Below are positions 29,293-38,534 of a stretch of DNA of 64,000 bases, piece by piece. Where the stretch lies: assembly GCF_900198195.1 (NCBI RefSeq), contig NZ_LT899436.1, positions 3,129,001 through 3,193,000 on the forward strand. The letters are read 5' to 3'. Numbering within the stretch: the first letter of the stretch is position 1; every line of letters begins with the position of its first letter. Both the position numbers and the translations under genes were made by a program. This stretch comes from Tenacibaculum jejuense (GTDB lineage Bacteria > Bacteroidota > Bacteroidia > Flavobacteriales > Flavobacteriaceae). The notes below the pieces were generated by a model. The model did not search any database. It was not told where the DNA came from and worked only from the letters and a program-made list of their open reading frames with translations.

Positions 29293-32200
29293 TTATTTTC
29301 TTTGCTCTATAAACTGTACGTAATCGTTATTTTTTATAGACATTATATATTTTTTACTTGCTATTTTAATTCGCTGTAAATCTTTCACATCACCATTTGT
29401 AAAGAAACCACTTTCTGTAACTGGAACAGGATTAAAATCACCTTTCCCATCACCATGCAATAGTAATCCGTAACCTGCATCGTTTCTAGGTGTTTCTACT
29501 TCTGAATTATGTAAATTCCCTGCGATTAAAATGTCTTTATTACCATCATCATTATAATCATCTACAAGAATTTGATTAATACTCGACAACTGTGCTTCTA
29601 CAGGAAGTTTTTTTATCTCGAATTTTCCATTCTTATTTTCTAAATAAATACTGGCAAATGATTTTACTTGGTAATGCAACGAGTTTTCTAAATTCTTTTT
29701 CCCATAAACATCAATTAAAGTTGCTCTAGAAAACTCATCATAATTTTTAAATTTCTTTTTTATCCCAGGAACTTGTTCAGAAGAACATTGTCTTCCTCTT
29801 ACAGGATATTGCTTTCCTTTATTGTAATAACTTAATACGATATCTGACTTTCTATTTTTATCAAAATCTTTCATGTAGATATCAAAAGTTTCATCTTCAG
29901 TAGCTTTATATTTATAGTTTAATCCGTTGTTTCCTAATACAAAATCTAAATCTCCATCATTATCGAAATCACCAGAAGCAATACTCCACCACCAACCTGT
30001 AGTATCTTTTGATAAACCTAATTTTTCGGAAACATCTGTAAACTTTCCTTTATTATTTTTAAACACTTTTATTGGCATCCATTCGCCAACAATGATAATA
30101 TCGTCCCAACTATCATTATCAAAATCTACAACTAAAGCACTAGTTGCCATTCCTAAATCTTGAAAACTAGCTGCGATATTCTCTGTAACATTATTAAATT
30201 GAACTGAAGTATTTGTAGATGTATTCTCGAGAATAAAAGAAGATGTTGGCATTGGATATTTCCCTGCTAATTGTCTTCCTAAAACTAAAACATCTTGTTT
30301 TCCATCTTTATTAAAATCAATTTTATACGCTTTAGAACCACTAATTTTTAATTCTGGAATTGATTTCGATTTCGAGAATTTTCCATTTCCATCATTTATA
30401 TATAACCTATCTATAAACCTCTTAGAATCTGAAGAAAATTCGTAACCTCCACTAACTACATATAAATCTTGATCTCCATCATTATCAGCATCAAAGAATA
30501 AAGTTCCTGTGTCTTCTGATAATTCATCTTTTTTGAAAATTGTGGTTTTATCTTCTTGAAAACCATCTTTATTTTGAATAAATAATTTTGCTGATTTTCC
30601 GTAAGAACCTCCAATGTAAATATCTTCTAAACCATCGTTATTTACATCTGCAACCCCAACAGCTGGGCCTAAAGTCGACATTTTATGCGGTAACAAAACT
30701 TGAGTTTGAAAATCGTCGTGTTCGTTCTCAAAATGTTTGATTTCTTTAGATAATTTTTGATTGGTAGTAAATGATAAATCTGTATTTTCTTTACTTGATT
30801 TAACTTTTACTACTGCTTTTTCTTTACTAAAAAATAATGTTTGGTTGGATTTTATATTTTTTACAACCTCAATATTTTTTGTGTCCCAAATAACTTTTGC
30901 ACTATCTATTTTTGAAATATTTCCTAACCCGAATAATAATTCTGGAGCAACTGAAGATTGAAAACCTCTAGTTAATGTTAACTCTTGAACTTGTTTTTGA
31001 TTTTTAGTAAAAACGTGGACTCTCGCATTTATTCCGAAAGGATTTTGATGACCTCCTTTAAGTTTCACTTTTAAGAAGTTATTTTTTTCAGAAGCATTAT
31101 TCTTAAAAATCGTGGCAACCTCATCGATATTATTCACAACTAAATCTAAATCTCCATCATTATCTAAATCTCCATAAGCTACACCATTTGAAAAACCTTT
31201 ATGTTCAATTCCCCATTCTTGATTGACTTTTGAAAATTCTAATCCGTTATGATTTTGAAACATAAAATTATCAATCTTCTCACTTGGTATTTTTTTTGTT
31301 TTATCTAATAAGGTAAGATTATCGTATTTTTCATCTCCAATACTATTAAAGAAATCTTTATTATTTACTTCTCTTCTTGTTCCATTTGTGATATATAAAT
31401 CTTTATAACCATCGTTATCAAAATCAGCAAATAATGGAGCCCAACTCCAGTCTGTAGAAGAAGTTCCGGTTAAACGCGAAACATTAGAAAATTTTGGGAT
31501 TCCATTTTCAATATATCCAGAATTTAACTGTAAGCAATTGTGCATATACTGATAATGAAAACCGTATAAAACTGTTTCATAAAATAACCTTGGATTCATA
31601 CTAGACATGTTGGCTTTTTGACGACGATTATCATCAGAATCCATATCTGCCTGAAAAACATCCATAAAACCATCGTTATTGATATCTGCAATATCGATTC
31701 CCATACCATAAAAAGCTGTTTGTGAAGTAGCTTCTTTGATCACTTCTTTAAAAGTTCCATCTTGATTGTTGATGTATAAGAAATCTGGCACACTATAATC
31801 ATTAGAAACATATAAATCTGTCCATCCATCATTATTGATATCTGAAGCTGTAATTCCTAATGAAAAACTATAGTTCTGAACTCCGCTTTCTTTAGAAATA
31901 TCAGTGAATTTTCCATCATCATTTCTATACAACCTATCTGATTCTTCAGGTTTAATATTTTCCATACGATGTTTGTACACCATATTTGAAGTTGAAGGAT
32001 GTGCTCTTGGATAGTTAGCTATGTACGCATCTAAATCTCCATCATTATCATAATCGAAAAAAGTAGCTTGTACAGAATTCCCTGCATCAGCTAAACCATA
32101 TTCTTCAGCTTTTTCTGTGAATGTATTGTCTTTATTATTGACAAATAATTGATTTTTTGTATCACCATCGATACCTGAAACGGAACAATAAATATCCATA

Positions 32201-32580
32201 TAACCATCGTTATTGATATCGATCATTGTAGTTCCTGTATACCATCTATTATCTCCAGAAATTCCTGAAGTATCTGTAATATCTTCGAATTTTAAATCAC
32301 CTTTATTTAAGTATAATTTATTAGAAACTTGATTTCCTGTAAAAAAAACATCTAACAACCCATCATTATTAATATCCCCAATAGAAATTCCCCCTCCCAT
32401 ATAAATAGAGGTATAAGTGAAATAATTTAATTTTTCTGTTTCCTTTAAATCATTACTAAAATTAATATTTGTATTCTTAGACGCTATCTTAGAAAACATT
32501 TTAAAATTTTTCTTTTTTTCAGTTTGATTTTTACATCCTACTAATAGGATAACAAGAAAAAAACTCAGAAGACTTCTCAT
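29293..32580 (-). CDS. Giant FG-GAP/VCBS-repeat lipoprotein with ASPIC/UnbV domain
   Basis: This 1095-residue lipoprotein (MRSLLSFFLVILLVGC) carries at least a dozen DxNxDGxxD calcium-binding-like motifs (for example DINNDGLLDVFF, DYDNDGDLDAYI, DVNNDGLEDIYI) arranged as FG-GAP/VCBS propeller blades. A central ASPIC/UnbV-type segment (FGINARVHVF... LTLTRGFQSS) lies around residues 515-590. Proteins of this type are frequent in marine Bacteroidota glycan loci, but their molecular function is not established; surface glycan capture is the usual suggestion. It occupies the position after SusD where a SusE/F-like binding protein is often found, 109 bases downstream of SusD. Confidence 0.85.
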   Translation of the reverse strand: MRSLLSFFLVILLVGCKNQTEKKKNFKMFSKIASKNTNINFSNDLKETEKLNYFTYTSIYMGGGISIGDINNDGLLDVFFTGNQVSNKLYLNKGDLKFEDITDTSGISGDNRWYTGTTMIDINNDGYMDIYCSVSGIDGDTKNQLFVNNKDNTFTEKAEEYGLADAGNSVQATFFDYDNDGDLDAYIANYPRAHPSTSNMVYKHRMENIKPEESDRLYRNDDGKFTDISKESGVQNYSFSLGITASDINNDGWTDLYVSNDYSVPDFLYINNQDGTFKEVIKEATSQTAFYGMGIDIADINNDGFMDVFQADMDSDDNRRQKANMSSMNPRLFYETVLYGFHYQYMHNCLQLNSGYIENGIPKFSNVSRLTGTSSTDWSWAPLFADFDNDGYKDLYITNGTRREVNNKDFFNSIGDEKYDNLTLLDKTKKIPSEKIDNFMFQNHNGLEFSKVNQEWGIEHKGFSNGVAYGDLDNDGDLDLVVNNIDEVATIFKNNASEKNNFLKVKLKGGHQNPFGINARVHVFTKNQKQVQELTLTRGFQSSVAPELLFGLGNISKIDSAKVIWDTKNIEVVKNIKSNQTLFFSKEKAVVKVKSSKENTDLSFTTNQKLSKEIKHFENEHDDFQTQVLLPHKMSTLGPAVGVADVNNDGLEDIYIGGSYGKSAKLFIQNKDGFQEDKTTIFKKDELSEDTGTLFFDADNDGDQDLYVVSGGYEFSSDSKRFIDRLYINDGNGKFSKSKSIPELKISGSKAYKIDFNKDGKQDVLVLGRQLAGKYPMPTSSFILENTSTNTSVQFNNVTENIAASFQDLGMATSALVVDFDNDSWDDIIIVGEWMPIKVFKNNKGKFTDVSEKLGLSKDTTGWWWSIASGDFDNDGDLDFVLGNNGLNYKYKATEDETFDIYMKDFDKNRKSDIVLSYYNKGKQYPVRGRQCSSEQVPGIKKKFKNYDEFSRATLIDVYGKKNLENSLHYQVKSFASIYLENKNGKFEIKKLPVEAQLSSINQILVDDYNDDGNKDILIAGNLHNSEVETPRNDAGYGLLLHGDGKGDFNPVPVTESGFFTNGDVKDLQRIKIASKKYIMSIKNNDYVQFIEQRK

Positions 32581-32606
32581 AAATAAATGACAAATAAATA
32601 ATTAAT

Positions 32607-32633
32607 AAAGCAGCATGAAAAACACACTGCTTT
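32607..32633 (-). other. Intercistronic hairpin between SusD and VCBS genes
   Basis: Inverted arms AAAGCAG and CTGCTTT (7 bp, 13-base loop) lie in the 109-base gap after the SusD stop. On the minus strand the hairpin is followed by an A/T-rich run. It could act as a partial terminator or an RNA end protector that keeps SusC/SusD mRNA more abundant than the enzyme genes; this role is inferred. Confidence 0.45.
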
Positions 32634-32689
32634 ACTAAATTTAGATTATTAATTCAAATACAATCTACAGCTATGATATTTTATCAGGA

Positions 32690-34228
32690 TTAATATCCTG
32701 GATTTTGATCTGCATCAGTAAGCTCAGTATTCTTATCAATTTCAGTTTGTGGAATCGGGAACAAATTGTTTTTAGATGTGTATCCAGTACCAGCTAATTC
32801 AGTAGCTGCTCTACCCCATCTTACTAAGTCCCAAAAACGTTGGCCTTCGTGAGCTAATTCTAAGAATTTTTCATTCACAATAGCATCAAATAAATTGCTT
32901 CCAGCTGTTGCAGGGTCTATATCTGCCAATCCAGCTCTTTGTCTAACTTTGTTTAACTCAGCTCTAGCTGCTGGGTCATTTCCTGCTTGATTATAAGCTT
33001 CTGCAGCTAATAATAAAACCTCTGCATAACGGAATAAACGGAAATTAGTTGTGTAATTTAATTCACGAACTCCACCATCACTTGTATCTTCAGATCTAGT
33101 TGCATATTTTAAACGAATAGCTCCTTCATAATCCCAAATTGTCCCTCCTGGTGCAACGGCAGCGTTCACTCCACCTCCAGCAGCAGCAAGTTCCGCTTCA
33201 GTCATTAAAGTTGCTCTTTTCCTAACAACATCACCACTAGCATCAAATGCCATAGCTAATTTATTTGTTGGTAAATTGAATCCCCAACCGTTTAATAATC
33301 CGATAGAATTAACATTAAAAATCCCATCTCCTCTAGGTCCCATTAACTGGATGTGTAGATTACTTTCGTTTCTACCTCCCCAAGCAATATTTCCCCAGTC
33401 TCTCCCTGTAGTTGAAATATATCCTAACTCTAACAATGATTCTTTTCCAAATTCATTATCAACAGACCAAACGTCAGCTGGAGTAGCTTCTAAATCGTGC
33501 GCTGGATCATTAATTACTGATTCAAAAAATGGAATAGCTTGATTGTAATTTCCTTCGAACACTAAAACTTTACCCATTAACGCCTGAGCAGCTCCTTTTG
33601 AAACTCTAAATGCATCTGAAATACCAGATTTTGATGGTAAGAAATCAATAGCATCATTTAAATCAGCTTTGATCTGAGTATAGATTTCTGCTTGAGTTGA
33701 CTTTCCTATTGCAAAATCAGAAGCACTTGTTGGTAACTTTAAACGTAATGGAATATCTCCAAACATAGTAGTTAGCTCAAAATAACACCAAGCTCTAAAG
33801 AACTTAGCTTCAGCTGCTGCTCTATCTTTATTACTTACAGTAGTACCTTCCAAGCTTTCAATTACTAAATTAGATAAGGCAATAGTTCTATAATATAAAT
33901 CCCAAATACTCTGTATTGAAGAATTTGATGTAGATACATTTGCATAATCATCGATATCTTGTAATTGCTGTTGATCACTTGAGTTTCCTCCAGCAGCATT
34001 TGCATCATCTCCTGGTAATAACTTCACCAAAAATGCACTATGCCAATCTCTAGCATAATTAAACTGCATTAAATCATAAATTCCAATAACAGCTTGCTCA
34101 ACATTACCTTCTTCTAAAAAGAAGGTATCAAGATCCTGAACATTTTCTGGAGGATTAGTCGTAAAATCCTCGCTACATGCAATAATTCCTAAGCAAATAA
34201 ATGCTAATCCAAAAATTATTTTTTTCAT
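32690..34228 (-). CDS. susD: SusD/RagB-family starch-binding-like outer membrane lipoprotein
   Basis: This 512-residue lipoprotein (MKKIIFGLAFICLGIIAC) has the RagB/SusD layout: an N-terminal TPR-like helical region (FFLEEGNVEQAVIGIYDLM, AEAKFFRAWCYFELTTMFGDIPL) and the family C-terminus (FRYAEVLLLAAEAYNQAG, LNKVRQRAG, FLELAHEGQRFWDLVRWG). It forms the lid of a SusC porin and binds the incoming glycan at the cell surface. It lies 26 bases downstream of the SusC gene. The ligand cannot be inferred from sequence alone; the linked enzymes point to a beta-glucoside. Confidence 0.93.
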   Translation of the reverse strand: MKKIIFGLAFICLGIIACSEDFTTNPPENVQDLDTFFLEEGNVEQAVIGIYDLMQFNYARDWHSAFLVKLLPGDDANAAGGNSSDQQQLQDIDDYANVSTSNSSIQSIWDLYYRTIALSNLVIESLEGTTVSNKDRAAAEAKFFRAWCYFELTTMFGDIPLRLKLPTSASDFAIGKSTQAEIYTQIKADLNDAIDFLPSKSGISDAFRVSKGAAQALMGKVLVFEGNYNQAIPFFESVINDPAHDLEATPADVWSVDNEFGKESLLELGYISTTGRDWGNIAWGGRNESNLHIQLMGPRGDGIFNVNSIGLLNGWGFNLPTNKLAMAFDASGDVVRKRATLMTEAELAAAGGGVNAAVAPGGTIWDYEGAIRLKYATRSEDTSDGGVRELNYTTNFRLFRYAEVLLLAAEAYNQAGNDPAARAELNKVRQRAGLADIDPATAGSNLFDAIVNEKFLELAHEGQRFWDLVRWGRAATELAGTGYTSKNNLFPIPQTEIDKNTELTDADQNPGY

Positions 34229-34254
34229 TTAATTAATTTGTTTGTTAAAAATGA

Positions 34255-37200
34255 TTAAAAGTTAACCGAAAATCCAAAAAGCGCTCTTGCGGCAGTTGGA
34301 TAAAAACCTCTATCTACACCTGTATCGTTAAAACTGAAGTTACCTACCTCTGGATCTAAACCGTTATATCCAGTAAAAGTGAAAAAGTCATCTAAAGATA
34401 CGTATAATCTTACTCTATTCATACGTAATTTGTTTGTAAAACTTTCTGGTAATGTGTAACCTAATTGAATTTGTTTAATTCTCATAAAAGAACCATCTTC
34501 TACAACTAAATCTGTATCATATGAATCTAAGACAGGCGTTCCTGGAGCTGGAAATCTAGCATCAGTATCACCTGGACCAGTCCATCTTCCTTCAAAAAAT
34601 TGAATTGGTTTATTGGTAATCTGTCTTGAAGGCTGGTGATATGTTGCAAAAATTTCATTTCCGATAGTACCTTGAAATTGTATATTGAAATCAAATGACT
34701 TGTAACCTAATTTGATATTACCTCCAAATAAAATATCTGGGTGAGGTGAACCAATAAAAGTTTTATCTGCATTATTGATAATACCATCTTCATTAGTATC
34801 TACCTTAATCACTTGACCGGTTGCTGGATCTATACCATCAGTTTTAAATCCATAAAAATACCATGCTGGAAATCCTTCAGAGAATCTAGTAACACCATCA
34901 TCATTCTGTGGAGCTCCCGCTCCTATCAAACCAGCTCCCTGTGGTAAAAATTTAATTTCTGTAACTTCATTATCTAAGGTAGATAAGTTAGCATTTATTT
35001 GATAACTAAAATCACCCGAAGTAGTATCAGAATATCCTATCTCTATTTCAAAACCTTTATTTACAACTGTTCCTGCATTAAACGGTGCAAAAGGAAATCC
35101 TGCTGAACCTGGAGTTATTAAACTTCCGTCACCTACAATAAGATCTCTTGTTGTTTTTTGATAGTAATCAGCAGATACATTTAATCTATTTTCAAATGCA
35201 CTTGCATCAACACCAAACCCTAGTTGTTCTGAAGTTTCCCAAACTAAATCTGGATTTCCAAAAGTTGTGATTTGAGCTCCAATATTACCTAAATAACTTA
35301 ATGTAGCACCATTATCTTCTGTAGTTATCGCTGTAATTCCAGTACCGACTGGCAATCCGTTTTTATTACCGTTTTGCCCCCAACTTGCTCTAACTTTAAG
35401 AGTGTTAACTAAGAAATCATCTGCCCAAAAATCTTCTTTAGAAACTACCCATCCTGCTGAAAACGAAGGAAAAACAGCTGACTTGTTATTATCAGTAAAT
35501 TTATCTGATTTATCGCTTCTTACTGTAGCTTCAAATAAATATTTTTCATCGTAATCATAAGATAAACGTCCATACATAGAGACTAAATTATCTCTAAAAG
35601 CTCTATTTATTGGTGATGCTGGATCAAAAGTAAAAGCAGATGAGTTAGAATTGAATCCTCTAAATTGATCTACTGGTGCAGAAAAACGTCTTGTCGTAAA
35701 AGTTGGTCTTCTACTTTGTTCTGCTGAAAAACCTGCTAATAATTTAAAATTATGATTTTCAAAAGATTTTTCGTAAGATGCGAAATTTTCCCATAACCAT
35801 CTACTAAAACGAACCTTTTGTTCACTTAAATTGTATTGTGTATTTGACGCTTCTGAAGTCACGTAATATGCATTGGTCGTAGTTTTATTTAAGAATAAAT
35901 TTTGTTCTACACCATATCTTGTTGTAAAATTTAATCCTTCGATTATTTTTGCCTTTAAATATAATGTTGACAAAAACTGACTAGTACTACTAATATTTTG
36001 TTGGATATCATTGGCAAATGCTACTGGATTTAAAACCTCTCCAGTTGAATATGTAGGATACCCGTAAACATTACCGTTACTATCTCTTAAAACTGGTACT
36101 CCATTATCTGCAGATCTTTGAGTTACACTAGCTGGAACATTACCTGGTTCATATGTCACTGGAGTTAAAGGATCAATTATTAACATGTTCTGAATAACAC
36201 CTCTTGTATCACTATTTTCTGGAATTCCTCTTCTTTTGATGAATGCTGCATTCGCATTCGCTCCTGCTTCTAACCATTCTGTTATATCTGATTTAATATT
36301 TAATCGCATCGAATTTCTTTGGAAGTTTGAATTATCACCTCCCACGATACCATCTTGATCTGTGTGTCCAACAGAAAAATAGTAAGACGTACTTTCAGTT
36401 GCTCCAGACATACTAAAATCGTAACGTTGCATAAAAGCTGAATCAAAAGTTTCTTCGATCCAGTCTGTGTTTATACCGTTGTCTACCACTGTAGCATTTC
36501 CTCCTTCATTTAAATATGTCACAAATTGTTCAGCATTCATTAACTCCATTTTGTTAAAATAATACTGCATACCTAACTGTGAACTAAAAGAAAACTGAGG
36601 ACCACCTACACGTCCTTTTTTAGTAGTTACAATCACAACTCCATTTGCTCCTTCTGTACCATAAATCGCTGCAGATGCACCATCTTTTAAAACTTCAATA
36701 TTTGCAATATCTGAAGGTGCTATATTATCAATTGTAGTTACCTTCATTCCATCTACAATAAATAAAGGACTAGAATTACCACTTGAACCCGTACCTCTAA
36801 TTCGAATCTTAGTTTGTGCACCAGGAGATCCAGAAGATGCAGAAACTGTTACACCAGAAGCACGTCCTTGTAAAACCTGATCTACACGTTGATTCGAAAC
36901 ACTTTGTATCTCTTTACTATCTATACTAGAAATAGCACCGGTAACTAAGCTTTTCTTTTTAGTACCATAACCTACTACCACCACCTCTTCTAATGTACTC
37001 GAATCTTCTTCCAGACTTACATTGATAGTATTTCTACCATTTACTGCGATTTCAATCGTTTTATAACCTACATAACTGAAAATTAAAACATCATTTGATT
37101 TAATATCATTTATGGTATATTTTCCATTAAAATCTGTCTCAGCCCCTCGAGTAGTACCTTTGACTATAACATTAACCCCAGGGAGTGGGCCGGAGTTGTC

Positions 37201-37293
37201 GGATACAACTCCATTTACATTTTGTGCATTTAAGCCAAATGTTGATATCAGCATAAATGTTAGCAAGAAAAACGAAAAGATATTTTTTTTCAT
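34255..37293 (-). CDS. susC: SusC/RagA-family TonB-linked outer membrane transporter
   Basis: I start at 37293 because that ATG gives a signal peptide (MKKNIFSFFLLTFMLIS... LNAQ); the frame opens 45 bases earlier without one. The 1012-residue protein has a carboxypeptidase-D-like N-terminal domain (VNGVVSDNSGPLPGVNVIVKG), a TonB-box region, a plug with SusC signatures (GYGTKKKSLVTGAISSI, LQGRASGVTV, IRIRGTGSS, PLFIVDGM, IEVLKDGASAAIYG) and a 22-strand barrel ending in FGFSVNF. It drives TonB-dependent uptake of oligosaccharides together with SusD. It is the first gene of the minus-strand operon. Confidence 0.95.
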   Translation of the reverse strand: MKKNIFSFFLLTFMLISTFGLNAQNVNGVVSDNSGPLPGVNVIVKGTTRGAETDFNGKYTINDIKSNDVLIFSYVGYKTIEIAVNGRNTINVSLEEDSSTLEEVVVVGYGTKKKSLVTGAISSIDSKEIQSVSNQRVDQVLQGRASGVTVSASSGSPGAQTKIRIRGTGSSGNSSPLFIVDGMKVTTIDNIAPSDIANIEVLKDGASAAIYGTEGANGVVIVTTKKGRVGGPQFSFSSQLGMQYYFNKMELMNAEQFVTYLNEGGNATVVDNGINTDWIEETFDSAFMQRYDFSMSGATESTSYYFSVGHTDQDGIVGGDNSNFQRNSMRLNIKSDITEWLEAGANANAAFIKRRGIPENSDTRGVIQNMLIIDPLTPVTYEPGNVPASVTQRSADNGVPVLRDSNGNVYGYPTYSTGEVLNPVAFANDIQQNISSTSQFLSTLYLKAKIIEGLNFTTRYGVEQNLFLNKTTTNAYYVTSEASNTQYNLSEQKVRFSRWLWENFASYEKSFENHNFKLLAGFSAEQSRRPTFTTRRFSAPVDQFRGFNSNSSAFTFDPASPINRAFRDNLVSMYGRLSYDYDEKYLFEATVRSDKSDKFTDNNKSAVFPSFSAGWVVSKEDFWADDFLVNTLKVRASWGQNGNKNGLPVGTGITAITTEDNGATLSYLGNIGAQITTFGNPDLVWETSEQLGFGVDASAFENRLNVSADYYQKTTRDLIVGDGSLITPGSAGFPFAPFNAGTVVNKGFEIEIGYSDTTSGDFSYQINANLSTLDNEVTEIKFLPQGAGLIGAGAPQNDDGVTRFSEGFPAWYFYGFKTDGIDPATGQVIKVDTNEDGIINNADKTFIGSPHPDILFGGNIKLGYKSFDFNIQFQGTIGNEIFATYHQPSRQITNKPIQFFEGRWTGPGDTDARFPAPGTPVLDSYDTDLVVEDGSFMRIKQIQLGYTLPESFTNKLRMNRVRLYVSLDDFFTFTGYNGLDPEVGNFSFNDTGVDRGFYPTAARALFGFSVNF

Positions 37294-37314
37294 ATTAATA
37301 AGTAATTTGGTCAT

Positions 37315-37414
37315 TTTTTGATCAAAAAGCAATTTCAAAACATATTAATTATCATAATATCAATTTGTTTTGATACACTTTTAACTGCAAAAATTATTGT
37401 TTAAGACAAAAGTA
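37315..37414 (-). promoter_or_regulatory. SusC upstream control region with palindromes and a -7 box
   Basis: In the 234-base divergent interval between SusC and the AraC gene I see a 14-bp perfect palindrome TTTTTGATCAAAAA (37315-37328) in the SusC leader. An inverted repeat TATCAA-N6-TTGATA lies at 37358-37375. CAAAAGTA (37407-37414) reads TACTTTTG on the minus strand and matches the Bacteroidota TAnnTTTG box. A -33 TTG is not clear. The palindromes are candidate sites for the LacI or AraC regulator encoded in the locus. Confidence 0.45.
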
Positions 37415-37527
37415 TATTCAATATTAACTAAACGTTAATATAATTTTGTCATTCATTAATAATTTTTTAATATTATTGACTATTAAAAATTACAAACAAC
37501 GCAAAAACACATACAAATTTTTACAAA

Positions 37528-38400
37528 ATGAATAAAAATATACACAGAGAGATCACTCAATTATCTCCTTCAGACAGCTTTCTTGTTTACTATAGAATAA
37601 AAGACGATTTTGATTTCCCTATTCACTTTCATCCTGAGTATGAATTAAACTTTATTCACAAAGGATCTGGTGTTAGACGTGTCATTGGCGACCATATTGG
37701 TGAAATAAATGATTATGAACTTGTATTGGTAGGCCCCAACCTACCACATTGCTGGGAATTGCATAATTGTAAAGAGAAAGAAATTCATGAAATCACTATA
37801 CATATACATAATGATTTACTAGACGAAAAACTATTATCTCGAAGAGTTTTTAAATCTGTTAGAGACATGTTAAATAGATCTATTCATGGAATTTCTTTCT
37901 CAGAAAAAACCATAAAAGAAATTATGCCTAGACTACTAGAACTCCCGAAAATATCTGGAATAGATTACTTTTTGGAATTTATTTCTATACTACATGACTT
38001 ATCGATATCTAGAAACCAAAAATTACTATCCACTTCTTTCTCTAACTATAACGACTTTGAAAATAGTGAAAAAATTAAAAAAGTATACGAATACATTCAA
38101 AATAATTTTAACAGAAAAATATCACTAGATGAAATTTCTGAACTTGTAAATATGACACCTGTTTCTTTTAACCGATTTATTAAAAAACGAACCGGAAAAA
38201 CCTTTGTATCTTACATCAATAACACTAGAGTAAGTTACGCTAGCAGACTATTGCTAGAAACTGATTTAAGTGTCGGTGAGATTGCTTACAAATGCGGATT
38301 TAACAACCTTGCTAACTTTAATAGAATGTTTAAAAAAATAAAAAATAATACACCTAGTGAATTTAGATCAGAATTTAACGGGATTCAAAAAGTATTGTAA
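37528..38400 (+). CDS. AraC-family regulator with N-terminal cupin domain
   Basis: This 290-residue protein has an N-terminal cupin sensor (residues 20-110; FPIHFHPEYELNFIHKGSG and GPNLPHCWEL supply the usual histidines). The C-terminal AraC double helix-turn-helix spans residues 185-285 (KISLDEISELVNMTPVSFNRFIKKRTGKTF, then SVGEIAYKCGFNNLANFNRMFKK). It is divergent from SusC and upstream of the second GH3 gene. A role as sugar-responsive activator of one or both is likely. A hairpin terminator follows the gene. Confidence 0.9.
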   Translation: MNKNIHREITQLSPSDSFLVYYRIKDDFDFPIHFHPEYELNFIHKGSGVRRVIGDHIGEINDYELVLVGPNLPHCWELHNCKEKEIHEITIHIHNDLLDEKLLSRRVFKSVRDMLNRSIHGISFSEKTIKEIMPRLLELPKISGIDYFLEFISILHDLSISRNQKLLSTSFSNYNDFENSEKIKKVYEYIQNNFNRKISLDEISELVNMTPVSFNRFIKKRTGKTFVSYINNTRVSYASRLLLETDLSVGEIAYKCGFNNLANFNRMFKKIKNNTPSEFRSEFNGIQKVL

Positions 38401-38454
38401 TACTTTTTTATCATTTTAATAACACAAAAAAGTTAATTAATTAAAAAAAATACC

Positions 38455-38490
38455 AAACTTTGATCATTTGAGTAAACAAATCAAAGGTTT
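38455..38490 (+). terminator. Hairpin between AraC and GH3 genes
   Basis: Arms AAACTTTGAT and ATCAAAGGTTT pair with one bulge around a short loop region and are followed by TTTTCT. The element lies 55 bases after the AraC stop and 45 bases before the GH3 start. It may terminate the regulator mRNA. Its TTTGATC core resembles the palindrome upstream of SusC, so it could also be an operator. Confidence 0.45.
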
Positions 38491-38534
38491 TCTATTATAA
38501 TTTTACATCACTTTTCTAAAACTATAGATTACAC

